From Melghirimyces thermohalophilus (lineage in GTDB: Bacteria; Bacillota; Bacilli; Thermoactinomycetales; DSM-45169), in assembly GCF_900102685.1 (NCBI RefSeq), contig NZ_FMZA01000005.1, positions 124,001 to 188,000 of the forward strand: a stretch of DNA of 64,000 nucleotides. Direction: 5' to 3'. Position numbers and translations under genes: made by a program. The notes beneath the pieces are model-generated. The model saw only the letters and a program-made list of their open reading frames with translations. It was not told the DNA's origin and made no database searches. Shown in pieces: positions 1 through 7,989 of this stretch; position 1 is the first letter of the stretch; each line of letters opens with the position of its first letter.

Positions 1-97
1 TGTATTGTCCGGTTGATCGGTTTGTACCATGAGGATTCCCGCCTTTGGTTCAAGTTGTTCATTATAAGAGGATGTGTCGAAAAGTCCGGGTTTATTC

Positions 98-862
98 TTA
101 AAACACTTTGCCAGGGTCGATTCCAAAATGCTCTAGCAGAAGACGGTTTCTCTCCTCAGTACTGTGGATCGGAATCTTTTCCTTTTTCCCGTGAGCCGTC
201 AGCGTCAGGTGATCCTCGGACAGGGAAATGCGCCCGCTGGGAGTGGCCCGGGTGACGATCCATTTTTGCCGGAACACAGAGGTGGGCGATGTTTGCTGGT
301 GTTGACACATGACGGAAAAATCCCGAAGTCGCCGGGGAATGGTGGAGAATCGATACTCCGGAACCCACCGCCATTCTCCCTTCTTTTTGACGATGTAACC
401 GTTCTCAATATCGGGGAGAGGATGAATCCGGTACCATCCGCTGATGTCTTTTCGCCGTTCCCCGTTGAGGGGCAGGGGCTGTCGGGCAAAGTCCCCAAAT
501 CCTACATCGACCAGCCAGGACTCATCGAGATGAACGATCAGCGCCATGTGGTCGTATTCTGGACCAAAACCGCCCGAGGCGGAACGAACCCGTCCAGAGA
601 CCAGGGAGACGGTGAATCCCAGATGGCGCAGTAAGGCCGCAAAGGCGCTGTTCAATTCGTAACAAAAACCGCCTCGTCGTTGGTTAACAATTTTGTCAAA
701 TATGGTCCCAGGATGCAGGCGGATAGGTCGGTTACAATGAATATCCAGGTTTTCAAAAGGGACATGAATTAGATGCTGTTCCATGAGGAGGCTGAGGGTA
801 TCCAGGTCGGGTTCTCCGACGAATCCCAACCCGATGCGTGACAGATACGCCTTCACATCCAT
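98..862 (-). CDS. arylamine N-acetyltransferase
   Basis: 254 aa, close to the usual 250-280 aa of the NAT family. It transfers acetyl from acetyl-CoA to arylamines or arylhydrazines in the cytosol. The Cys-His-Asp triad is visible: Cys67 in RRGGFCYELN, His105 in DHMALIV and Asp119 in WLVDVGFG. The N-terminal HVPFENLDIH stretch is also typical. The ATG at 862 follows GGAGGTG at a good distance. It is divergent from the bacilliredoxin gene and appears to be a single-gene unit. The natural substrate cannot be read from the sequence. Confidence 0.93.
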   Translation of the reverse strand: MDVKAYLSRIGLGFVGEPDLDTLSLLMEQHLIHVPFENLDIHCNRPIRLHPGTIFDKIVNQRRGGFCYELNSAFAALLRHLGFTVSLVSGRVRSASGGFGPEYDHMALIVHLDESWLVDVGFGDFARQPLPLNGERRKDISGWYRIHPLPDIENGYIVKKKGEWRWVPEYRFSTIPRRLRDFSVMCQHQQTSPTSVFRQKWIVTRATPSGRISLSEDHLTLTAHGKKEKIPIHSTEERNRLLLEHFGIDPGKVF

Positions 863-920
863 GGGAACACCTCCTACCCATTTATCATACTAAAGGTGGG
901 TGCCAGTCACCAGCGGTTTA

Positions 921-949
921 TGGACTCACATCTTTGGTTGGGATACAAT
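921..949 (+). promoter_or_regulatory. sigma-A type promoter of the bacilliredoxin gene
   Basis: TGGACT, 17 bases, TACAAT, ending 21 bases before the ATG at 971. Its position excludes the upstream in-frame start at 896 because transcription would begin near 956. Confidence 0.6.
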
Positions 950-970
950 ATTGATAAAGGAGGGATTCCA

Positions 971-1414
971 ATGGCGCAAGATTTTTATATTCAACAAATG
1001 CAAGCGATGGTTCAGCCGATGCGGGACGAACTGACCCGGGTCGGCTTTGAAGAGCTGACCACACCGGAAGAAGTGGTGGAGGCTCTGGAGGGAAAAGGTG
1101 CTAAAGGAACCGCCCTGGTGGTTGTCAATTCGGTCTGCGGATGTGCGGCAGGGTTGGCCCGTCCCGCAGTTGTCCACTCGCTGGAGCACGATACCAAGCC
1201 CGATCACCTATTCACCGTCTTTGCCGGTCAGGATAAAGAAGCGACGGCCAAAGCGCGAGAGTACTTTGAAGGATATCCGCCTTCTTCACCGTCCTTCGCT
1301 TTGATGAAAGACGGAAAGGTCGTCCATATGATTCCTCGCCACGAAATTGAAGACCGCAGCTTGGAGGAAATCTCGGCCAACCTGACCGGAGCCTATGACA
1401 AGTATTGCGGATAA
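971..1414 (+). CDS. BrxA/BrxB-family bacilliredoxin
   Basis: 147 aa protein of the YphP/YqiW (DUF1094) family. These thioredoxin-fold proteins remove bacillithiol from S-bacillithiolated proteins during disulfide and oxidant stress. The redox motif is CGC at residues 56-58 (SVCGCAAG), as in the family, and a further Cys lies at 146 near the C-terminus. The ATG at 971 is chosen because AAAGGAGGG lies 6-8 bases upstream and a promoter precedes it. It is apparently monocistronic, since a strong hairpin follows the stop. Presence of the gene implies a bacillithiol-using cell. Confidence 0.93.
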   Translation: MAQDFYIQQMQAMVQPMRDELTRVGFEELTTPEEVVEALEGKGAKGTALVVVNSVCGCAAGLARPAVVHSLEHDTKPDHLFTVFAGQDKEATAKAREYFEGYPPSSPSFALMKDGKVVHMIPRHEIEDRSLEEISANLTGAYDKYCG

Positions 1415-1435
1415 CCGGACCCACTTATCATGTAG

Positions 1436-1491
1436 GTGCCGCCGATGTTGTACCCGGTAGGGAAAACATAACAACACAGGCGGCACTTTTT
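1436..1491 (+). terminator. terminator hairpin abutting the next gene's RBS
   Basis: GTGCCGCC (1436-1443) pairs with GGCGGCAC (1479-1486). Inside it TGTTGT (1446-1451) pairs with ACAACA (1471-1476). Five T residues follow at 1487-1491. The RBS of the AIM24 gene begins at once after the T-run, so there is no room for a promoter between them. Confidence 0.75.
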
Positions 1492-1506
1492 AAAGGAGGA
1501 GAAAAT

Positions 1507-2169
1507 ATGGCGGAAACACTGGATCGTCTGCTCGAACAAGGGGAGGAGGTACAGTCCCGGGAGGCCTTTGTCAAACAGAACGGCAAAGCGGTCAAAGTGC
1601 GTGTGTCCGATACGATCTATTGTCGAGCCGGCAGTATGATCGCTTACCAAGGACAGATCAAATTTGAAAGCACCTCCGGCGGGGTCGGGAAATGGATCAA
1701 GAAAAAGCTGACTGGGGAAGGTTTTCCCTTGATGAAAGCGACGGGGAGAGGAGAATTATTCCTGGCCGACGATGCAGCCGAGGTGACGATTCTAAAACTG
1801 GAAGGGGAAACCCTCTTGGTGGAAGGGCGTCACCTGTTGGCCTTTGAGGATTCCATCGATTGGGATATTTCCGTGATCCGAGGGGCCGGGGTCGCATCCG
1901 GAGGCATGTTTACCTGTAAATTGTCCGGTCATGGTTATGTGGCGATCAGTTCCCACGGGGAACCCATCGCCTTGGAGGCACCGGTGGTGGTGGATCCCAA
2001 TGCGGTGATCGGCTGGACCGCTGGGGTATCTCCCAAGGTGAAGACGGATATCAACTTAAAAACCTTGTTGGGGAAATCCTCGGGAGAAACCTTTCAGCTT
2101 CATTTTACAGGGGAGGGTCGGGTGCTGATCCAACCGGCGGAATTGCACTCCTTCGGAAAGGTGGAATAA
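1507..2169 (+). CDS. AIM24 family protein (DUF124)
   Basis: 220 aa all-beta protein resembling the AIM24/TrpRNAP-like fold family. The molecular role of bacterial members is not established. Visible family features are the central segment GRGELFLAD (about 79-87), the Gly-rich SGGVGKWIKKKL (57-68) and the C-terminal FTGEGRVLIQP. The ATG at 1507 sits behind AAAGGAGGAG. A terminator hairpin ends just before the RBS, so expression probably depends on read-through. The HAD phosphatase follows after 5 bases and is likely co-transcribed. Confidence 0.8.
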   Translation: MAETLDRLLEQGEEVQSREAFVKQNGKAVKVRVSDTIYCRAGSMIAYQGQIKFESTSGGVGKWIKKKLTGEGFPLMKATGRGELFLADDAAEVTILKLEGETLLVEGRHLLAFEDSIDWDISVIRGAGVASGGMFTCKLSGHGYVAISSHGEPIALEAPVVVDPNAVIGWTAGVSPKVKTDINLKTLLGKSSGETFQLHFTGEGRVLIQPAELHSFGKVE

Positions 2170-2174
2170 GCGGG

Positions 2175-2825
2175 ATGATCCGGGCGCTGCTGTTTGACTT
2201 CGACGGGACCTTGGCGGATACTCTTCCCTTAATCTATCGTTGCTTCCGGGAGATGTGGGTGGAGATAGACGGACGCGAGCGAAGTGACCAGGAGATTATG
2301 AACCATTTTGGTCCCCCGGAAGAGGAAATCATCCGGCGAGAGGTGCCTGCTGAACAGCTGGAGTATACCCTTCATCGGTTTTATACCTTGTACGCTGAGC
2401 TGCACCCTGAGGAAGTCCGGCTAGAGACAGCCATCCACCGGTTGTTGCGCCATCTGAAAACTCATGGGTACCAAGTGGGTGTGGTGACCGGGAAAGGGCG
2501 AAGAAGCGCGGAGATCTCTCTTTCTCACTTGGGTATGGAAGAGATGGTCGATACCCTGGTCACCGGTTCGGAAGTGAACCGGTATAAACCGCACCCGGAA
2601 GGAATTAAAACGGCTCTGGAGCATCTGGGGCACTCTCCCGAGGAAGCGGTTTTCATCGGTGATTCTTCCGCCGATGTCCGCGCCGGCAAAGCGGGAGGAC
2701 TGGCAACCATCGGCGTCCGGTGGTTTCCCGGAGCAGATCCGCGCCCCTTTGATCCGATGCCGGATCAGGTGGTGGCGTCACCGGAAGAACTTATGAGTTG
2801 GCTGGAAAGGAAGACAGGGGGATAA
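2175..2825 (+). CDS. HAD-superfamily hydrolase, phosphoglycolate phosphatase / PpaX-like
   Basis: 216 aa, the usual size of subfamily IA HAD phosphatases. Motif I is DFDGT (Asp8 nucleophile, Asp10), motif II is VVTGKG (Thr105), motif III is Lys138 in RYKPHP and motif IV is GDSSAD (Asp163, Asp167). The alpha-helical cap lies between residues 15 and 85. It probably hydrolyses a small phosphate ester or pyrophosphate, but substrate is not predictable. The start ATG lies five bases after the AIM24 stop, with GGAATAAGCGGG upstream as a weak RBS, which suggests coupled translation. Confidence 0.85.
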   Translation: MIRALLFDFDGTLADTLPLIYRCFREMWVEIDGRERSDQEIMNHFGPPEEEIIRREVPAEQLEYTLHRFYTLYAELHPEEVRLETAIHRLLRHLKTHGYQVGVVTGKGRRSAEISLSHLGMEEMVDTLVTGSEVNRYKPHPEGIKTALEHLGHSPEEAVFIGDSSADVRAGKAGGLATIGVRWFPGADPRPFDPMPDQVVASPEELMSWLERKTGG

Positions 2826-2852
2826 AGGTTCGATCCATCAGAGAAGTCCAAT

Positions 2853-2879
2853 AAAAAGTGCGGCCTGGCAAGGCCGCAC
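2853..2879 (-). terminator. terminator of the esterase gene
   Basis: Stem GTGCGGCCT / AGGCCGCAC (2858-2866, 2871-2879) with a four-base loop. Read on the minus strand it is followed by TTTTT. It lies between the convergent HAD and esterase genes and may act in both directions. Confidence 0.8.
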
Positions 2880-2884
2880 GTGGA

Positions 2885-3631
2885 TCACTTTTCCTGGAAA
2901 AAGGTTTTAAGCGCACGGGGCAGATCTTTTTGCCAAAAGCCCCAGGTATGGTCGCCTTCCTGTTCCGAATAGTCGACCTGAGCTTCTTTTTCCCGCAACG
3001 CCCGATACACTTCCCGGTTGCGCGCCAACAGGTCCAGGGTGCCCATGTGGGTGGACACAGCGGTTTCCGACTTGCCGATGGTCTGATAAACCTCCAAGTG
3101 GGAGAGCTGCTCCGCCCGGCCGATCGCCTCCAGGGTCGGTTCTAAAAAAGCACCGGATTGTGAAAGGACGCGCCGGAATGAGTCGGGATACTCCAGGGCC
3201 AGATGCAGGGAAACCGTCCCCCCCAGGGAGGAACCCCCCAATACGCGGTCGTCTGGGTTGCTGGTTACTGGAAACTCCGCTTCCACAAAGGGGACCAGTT
3301 CCTCAGTGAAGAAGCGGAGATACGCTTGGTGACGATCCCCCTGGGGGGCATATTCCGCGTTTCGCTTCTCCTTGTCCACCGGTATGGCCACAGCCGCGAA
3401 GGGGCGGATATCGCCGTCCAGGATCAGTCGGTTGGCCTGGGTAGCCAATCGGCCCAGGTTGAAATAATCGTCTCCGTCCTGTAGGTAGATCACCGGATAG
3501 CGGCGATTTTCATCGTGGTCAGGGGGCAGGTATACTTGGATGGGGCGCGTTTCCTTGAGATGTGCGCTAGAAACATCCGCTTTTTTGATGGTTCGTTTCA
3601 GGTATCGCTTGTCCAAAAGAACACCACTCAT
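2885..3631 (-). CDS. alpha/beta-hydrolase esterase (Fes / esterase D-like)
   Basis: 248 aa from the ATG at 3631. The longer upstream reading frame has no homology-like content, and this ATG is preceded by CTGGAAAGAA. The family (COG2382-like) contains enterochelin and other soluble esterases. The nucleophile elbow is GGSSLGG (Ser135) and the catalytic His is His228 in GDHTWGFW. YPVIYLQDGDDYF near 45-57 is the conserved strand before the oxyanion site. There is no signal peptide, so it is cytosolic. No siderophore genes are nearby, so iron-siderophore hydrolysis is only one possibility. Confidence 0.82.
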   Translation of the reverse strand: MSGVLLDKRYLKRTIKKADVSSAHLKETRPIQVYLPPDHDENRRYPVIYLQDGDDYFNLGRLATQANRLILDGDIRPFAAVAIPVDKEKRNAEYAPQGDRHQAYLRFFTEELVPFVEAEFPVTSNPDDRVLGGSSLGGTVSLHLALEYPDSFRRVLSQSGAFLEPTLEAIGRAEQLSHLEVYQTIGKSETAVSTHMGTLDLLARNREVYRALREKEAQVDYSEQEGDHTWGFWQKDLPRALKTFFQEK

Positions 3632-4106
3632 TTCTTTCCAGCCTTTTTCTTGTACTCCAACTTTACCGGCTGTCTTGCGGGAAATCAAGAGCCGGCTGCG
3701 AGGGAAGGGTGATCGCGGTTTTTTTACCGAGTGTATCCCCGGGAGCGTTGCAGGGTTGAACCGATCCAATATCAGTATAAATCTACAAGGAGGGTCCTGT
3801 AAAAACGGGGCTCTTTTTTGGATATTATCTTTAGATATGGGAAGATGGCGTTTATAATATGGGCGTAGGTGTGATTGACGCATCTGTCGGCTTGTACCTC
3901 CTCTCTATTGAGGGGAGTATTTCAACATGGACTTTTTCCTTTCTGCTAAACCCCCGTCCATCATCTGCAGGTTTGGACGGGATTTTCCCGGTGGAACCTT
4001 TGACATAAGGCTTAAAGCCGAGTGCGGCTTTATTAAAAAAGAGAAAAATTGAACCACCGTCTAAAAACGGACAGAAAAACGTGCGAAGCTCCGAATATAT
4101 AGAGTA
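3632..4106. other. intergenic leader region upstream of sigI
   Basis: No gene recognised. The region holds a perfect TATAAT at 3853-3858 without a clear -35. It also has a hairpin CCCGTCCA / TGGACGGG (3953-3960, 3974-3981) and an eight-base-pair hairpin TAAAGCCG / CGGCTTTA (4013-4020, 4025-4032). A possible SigI-type element is ACCACC (4053) with CGAA (4084), but the spacing is long and this is weak. Confidence 0.4.
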
Positions 4107-4122
4107 GGGAGAGGTGTCGGCA

Positions 4123-4887
4123 TTGCATGGTCCGGGGGATGGTGACCGCAATCTGCAAGAAATGGACGTGGAACAACGCGTTTGGATCGCTCAACAAGAA
4201 CCCTCGTCCCGGATCCGGGATGAGCTGATCGCCGAAAATCAACTGTACGTCAAAAAAATAGCCTCCAAGATCTGCAAACGGAATATCACCGCCCAGGATG
4301 ATGAATTTTCGGTGGCATTGATGGGCTTTAACGAGGCGATCAATAATTATCGGCGGGATCAGTCATCCACCTTCCCTTCCTTTGCGTATACGGTGATGAA
4401 AAGAAGGTTGACGGATTACTTCCGCAGCGAGAAGCGGCATTTAAACCAGATGCCCTTGGTCCACCCCGATGCAAAGGATAACGAATCCACTTACCCGGAA
4501 GTGGTGAAAAAATCCTTTGAACAATATGAAGACAGGGAACTGGAGGAACATCGTCGCTCGGACGTGGCTGAATTCCGGGAACATCTGTCTCGGTTCGGCA
4601 TCACGATGGAAAAGCTGGTCAACGTTTCTCCCAAGCACCGGGATACCCGGGAAAACTTGCTCAAGATCGCCCAGAAGATTGTTTCGGAAAAAGACCTGTT
4701 CGATTCGTTTTATAAACAACAGCGAATCAAAAGGGAGGTTGCGGAACGCCTCGGCTGCCATCGCCGGACATTGAAGCGTCACCGGCATTATCTGATCGCG
4801 CTGGTGGTGGTGCTGGTGGAAGATTTACCCACGATTCGGGGATATCTGGGTGTGTCGAGTGAACCGAAAGGAGGTGGCGATTCGTGA
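4123..4887 (+). CDS. sigI: RNA polymerase sigma factor SigI
   Basis: 254 aa from TTG at 4123. GTG at 4114 is the alternative but would sit directly against the GGGAGAG ribosome binding site, so TTG is preferred. SigI belongs to the sigma-70 class and responds to heat and cell-wall or polysaccharide signals in Firmicutes. A region 2-like core (DEFSVALMGFNEAI, then TFPSFAYTVMKRRLTDYFR) and the SigI C-terminal region (KREVAERLGCHRRTLKRHRHY, a helix-turn-helix) are visible. The stop overlaps the rsgI GTG by four bases (GTGA), so the factor and its anti-sigma are translationally coupled. Confidence 0.92.
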   Translation: MHGPGDGDRNLQEMDVEQRVWIAQQEPSSRIRDELIAENQLYVKKIASKICKRNITAQDDEFSVALMGFNEAINNYRRDQSSTFPSFAYTVMKRRLTDYFRSEKRHLNQMPLVHPDAKDNESTYPEVVKKSFEQYEDRELEEHRRSDVAEFREHLSRFGITMEKLVNVSPKHRDTRENLLKIAQKIVSEKDLFDSFYKQQRIKREVAERLGCHRRTLKRHRHYLIALVVVLVEDLPTIRGYLGVSSEPKGGGDS

Positions 4888-6092
4888 ACAAGGGGATTTT
4901 GATGGAAGTGGGGAAGCACCACTGGATTGTGATGACCTCAGACGGGGAATTTATAAAAATCTCCCCTCAGGAAAGGGAAGCCCGGTTGGGTGAGGAGGTC
5001 CACTTCAAGCTGGAGGAGAATAAAAAGCCCAGCTTCTTCCAAAACTTTTTCCCATTTGCTAGGCGGTATGCATGGTTATCCGGGGGGGTGGTCATGGTGA
5101 TGCTGATCCTTACGCTCCTGATCCCCCTGTTGCATCCGACAGAATTGAATGCCCAATCCTATATCTATATCGATGTGAATACCAGTGCCCACCCTGCAGT
5201 AAGTGTAGCAGAAGGGAAACCTTTGTCTGATCCTTCCAGTCGGGCGGACATCAATTCGAGTCTGGAAGTGGGTGTCGATCGGAACGGAGATGTGATCTCC
5301 GTACGAGGCGTCAACCATGCGGGGCGAAAGCTGATTGATAAACTGGGTAATGATCTGGATTATGAAGGAGCAAACGTGGGGGAATTTGTGACCCATATGC
5401 TTATTACCGCAACGGAGAAGGAGCTTGTCAATCCCAAAGATGGGGTCATCGTTTCCCAGGTATCGGGCAAGGGAGTAGAGACACCCGAAGTTGAAAAAGA
5501 GATGAAAAGCAGACTGAATAAAATCAAGGAAAATGTGGCGGAAGAGCCGCAGCTGAAGGGTGCGGAACTGGAGATGGTCAGTCTGACGCTGCCTGATCCA
5601 GTCAAAAAACGAGCAGAACATCACATGGTGTCCCCCACGAAATATGCATTATGGCTGTATTCCCGCCACGAGGGACATTCTGTCAGTATCGATGATCTGA
5701 ACCAGAAGAGCGTCAACCAACTGTTGGATATATTGAAAGGCTCTTTTGATCCCAAAAACCCGCCGGCAGATGGCCAGTGGTCAAAGTGGATGGAAGATTA
5801 CGACGCCAAGCCGGAAAACCCATCACAGCCGCCTGCTGATGAGGAGGGAGACGAACAACCACCGGCCGATTCGGAGGATTCAAGCCCGGGGGATTCGGAA
5901 TCCCCCCCAAATGACGGGGAAAACACCGATGGAGAAGCTGGGGGCGACGATCCAACAGATACACCTGGGGAGACGGAACAGCCTCCGGAGGAGGAACCGC
6001 CTTCTGAACCCGGAGATGAAGCTGGAGAAACCGGAGAGGACTCTTCAGAACAGGAAGAGTCCCCTGAAAATAGGCATCCAGATCCCCGGTGA
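4884..6092 (+). CDS. rsgI: anti-sigma-I factor RsgI
   Basis: 402 aa, GTG start behind AAAGGAGGTGG. Residues 1-45 form the cytosolic RsgI N-terminal domain that binds SigI. A single membrane helix covers about 64-84, followed by an extracellular domain (about 90-290). The last 100 residues are a low-complexity tail rich in Pro, Glu, Asp and Ser. Such disordered tails are described in Bacillus RsgI as envelope sensors. Oddly, the usual DINPS motif reads DVNTS (97-101) and DINSS (122-126), so the Asn-Pro pair linked to autoproteolysis is missing in both places. Confidence 0.9.
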   Translation: MNKGILMEVGKHHWIVMTSDGEFIKISPQEREARLGEEVHFKLEENKKPSFFQNFFPFARRYAWLSGGVVMVMLILTLLIPLLHPTELNAQSYIYIDVNTSAHPAVSVAEGKPLSDPSSRADINSSLEVGVDRNGDVISVRGVNHAGRKLIDKLGNDLDYEGANVGEFVTHMLITATEKELVNPKDGVIVSQVSGKGVETPEVEKEMKSRLNKIKENVAEEPQLKGAELEMVSLTLPDPVKKRAEHHMVSPTKYALWLYSRHEGHSVSIDDLNQKSVNQLLDILKGSFDPKNPPADGQWSKWMEDYDAKPENPSQPPADEEGDEQPPADSEDSSPGDSESPPNDGENTDGEAGGDDPTDTPGETEQPPEEEPPSEPGDEAGETGEDSSEQEESPENRHPDPR

Positions 6093-6218
6093 CGAGAACT
6101 CCTTGACTCCCTAAAGGTTTGCCCGTTCAGGACAAGCCTGCTGTCATTCCTCCCGGGTCGTGCAAGCCGACATCTCCCCAGGCTTGCGAAGAAGAGTCTT
6201 TGAGGAGGGGGACCGCCC

Positions 6219-6467
6219 ATGAGAGGAATCGGGATTGTCCGAAAAGTGGACCACCTGGGTCGGATTGTGTTGCCGAAGGAATTACGTGAAACGATGAATA
6301 TCAGCCCCGATGATGGAGTGGAGATTTTCGTCAAGGATGATCAGATTGTGTTGCAAAAGGTTAATCCTTCCTGTGTCTTTTGCGACTCCACTGCAGAACT
6401 CTTCTATTTTAAGGGCAAGATCGTTTGCCGTGGTTGTCTCGAGGAAACACGCAGTCATGTGGTTTAA
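6219..6467 (+). CDS. AbrB-family transition-state regulator with zinc-ribbon tail
   Basis: 82 aa. Residues 1-48 are an AbrB/SpoVT swapped-hairpin DNA-binding domain (GIVRKVDHLGRIVLPKELR). Instead of the AbrB C-terminal domain, residues 52-73 hold CVFC and CRGC, a Cys4 arrangement with 14 residues between pairs that suggests a small zinc ribbon. It likely regulates post-exponential genes, but its targets are unknown. ATG at 6219 follows GAGGAGGGG. It lies 126 bases after rsgI and ends at its own terminator, so it may share transcription with sigI-rsgI. Confidence 0.87.
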   Translation: MRGIGIVRKVDHLGRIVLPKELRETMNISPDDGVEIFVKDDQIVLQKVNPSCVFCDSTAELFYFKGKIVCRGCLEETRSHVV

Positions 6468-6470
6468 TTC

Positions 6471-6492
6471 AGGCCCGTAGGGGCTTTTTTTT
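6471..6492 (+). terminator. terminator after the AbrB-like gene
   Basis: GGCCC, short loop, GGGGC, followed by a run of about nine T residues. Confidence 0.8.
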
Positions 6493-6517
6493 TGCTTTAC
6501 CCCTGTAATGCAAATTA

Positions 6518-6547
6518 CTGACAATCGAAACGGCTATTTGTTACAAT
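6518..6547 (+). promoter_or_regulatory. candidate promoter upstream of phenylalanine dehydrogenase
   Basis: CTGACA, 18 bases, TACAAT. It predicts a 5' leader of about 250 bases before the start at 6807. I saw no T-box or riboswitch core in that leader, and the 67-codon frame at 6600-6803 lacks an RBS. Confidence 0.5.
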
Positions 6548-6806
6548 AAAATGCGGAATCGACCAACTTTTCTAACAACATAAAGATGTAAGCGTTTTAA
6601 TGAAGAGGAAAGGCTCTGAACCCCACGTGTACCAGGCGCATATCATGACCATGGTCCCTGGGGAAACATCGGTGTCCCACTCCCGCGATATGGAGATACG
6701 GAACACGGTCGGGCTTTTGGTCCCTCTCACCCTTACGCTACTTTCCGTCGATTTGTCGAGCGGGCGCTTGTTAGGATTTCAACTTTTACGAAGGCGGGGA
6801 TGATCA

Positions 6807-7973
6807 ATGAAAATACTGGGAAGCAACCAACATCAGAATCCCGAGACAGTGATGTCCGGGTCGGATGACGAGAGACATTCCCGGATGGATGACATCTTTG
6901 AACTGATGGAAGAAGGCGGTCACGAGGAGGTCATCTTCTGCCGTCACCCTGGAACCGGGTTGAAGGCGATTATTGCCATTCACGACACCACTATGGGCCC
7001 GGCGCTGGGGGGATGCCGTATGGTTCCATACCCATCCACCGATGAAGCATTGAAGGATGTGCTCCGCCTTTCCAAGGGGATGACATATAAGTGCGGATTG
7101 GCTGATGTCGATTATGGCGGGGGGAAAGCGGTCCTGATCGGAGACCCGGAAAAGGAAAAAGCGCCGGAGATGTTTCGCGCCTTGGGGCGGTTTGTCGGGG
7201 GTTTAAACGGTCGCTTTTTCACCGGAACGGATATGGGGACGATGCCCGAGGATTTTGTTCATGCGGCCCGAGAATCTAATTCCTTCGTCGGATTGCCGAA
7301 AAGCCACGGAGGGAGCGGGGACACCTCCATCCCCACCGCCTTCGGCGTGATGCAGGGCTTCCATGCGACCGCCCGTCATCTGTGGGGAAGTGACAGTCTT
7401 CAAGGACGAAAAGTCGCTATCCAAGGGATAGGAAAAGTGGGGGCTCGTGTGGTGGAACGACTGGTGGAAGAAGGGGCACACCCCATCATCGCCGATGTCT
7501 CCCCAAGCCGGGTGGAAAATCTCCGCTCCCGTTATCCCGAACTCCAGGTCGCCGAAGTGGATACCATCCACCATGTGCCTTGTGACATTTTTGCCCCCTG
7601 TGCCATCGGTGGAGTGATCAATGATGAGACGATCGATCAACTACAATGTCAGGCCGTCGTCGGCTCGGCCAACAATCAATTGGCGGAGGAGCGACACGGG
7701 GATGGCCTCCATGAACGGGGGATCTTGTATGCCCCCGATTATCTGGTGAATGCCGGGGGCTTGATCCAGGTGGCTGACGAGCTTGAGGGGTATCAGCCCG
7801 ATCGAGTGATGGAAAAAACCCGGGGCATCTATGATATGTTGCTGCGGATCTATGAGCGGTCCCAGGAGCAACGTTTGCCGACGAGTCAGGCTGCAGACCA
7901 ACTGGTGTTGGAACGTCTTCATCACGTCGCTGACCTGAAAAGGATCTTCCTCGGTTTGGACCGCCGAGGCTGA
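6807..7973 (+). CDS. pdh: phenylalanine dehydrogenase (Glu/Leu/Phe/Val dehydrogenase family)
   Basis: 388 aa. It oxidatively deaminates an amino acid to the 2-oxo acid with NAD+. The family lysines are in GMTYK (Lys95) and GGGK (Lys107), and the Rossmann motif is GIGKVG. The core, including FCRHP-TGLKAII, GRFVGGLNGRF and FVHAARES, resembles Thermoactinomyces intermedius phenylalanine dehydrogenase more than Bacillus leucine dehydrogenase, judged from memory. The ATG at 6807 has GGCGGGGA upstream. It gives about 26 extra N-terminal residues, so ATG 6885 (MDDIFELMEE) is a possible alternative. It is followed by 2-oxoacid dehydrogenase genes that could consume its product. Confidence 0.82.
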   Translation: MKILGSNQHQNPETVMSGSDDERHSRMDDIFELMEEGGHEEVIFCRHPGTGLKAIIAIHDTTMGPALGGCRMVPYPSTDEALKDVLRLSKGMTYKCGLADVDYGGGKAVLIGDPEKEKAPEMFRALGRFVGGLNGRFFTGTDMGTMPEDFVHAARESNSFVGLPKSHGGSGDTSIPTAFGVMQGFHATARHLWGSDSLQGRKVAIQGIGKVGARVVERLVEEGAHPIIADVSPSRVENLRSRYPELQVAEVDTIHHVPCDIFAPCAIGGVINDETIDQLQCQAVVGSANNQLAEERHGDGLHERGILYAPDYLVNAGGLIQVADELEGYQPDRVMEKTRGIYDMLLRIYERSQEQRLPTSQAADQLVLERLHHVADLKRIFLGLDRRG

Positions 7974-7989
7974 AGGAGGGAGTTCAAGC

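Noticed and set aside
4051-4090. SigI-type autoregulatory promoter (ACCACC with CGAA)
   Set aside because: The spacing of 25 bases is too long to accept without transcript data; mentioned only as a weak possibility.
6600-6803. 67-codon plus-strand frame upstream of phenylalanine dehydrogenase
   Set aside because: No RBS, unusual composition, lies in the expected 5' leader.
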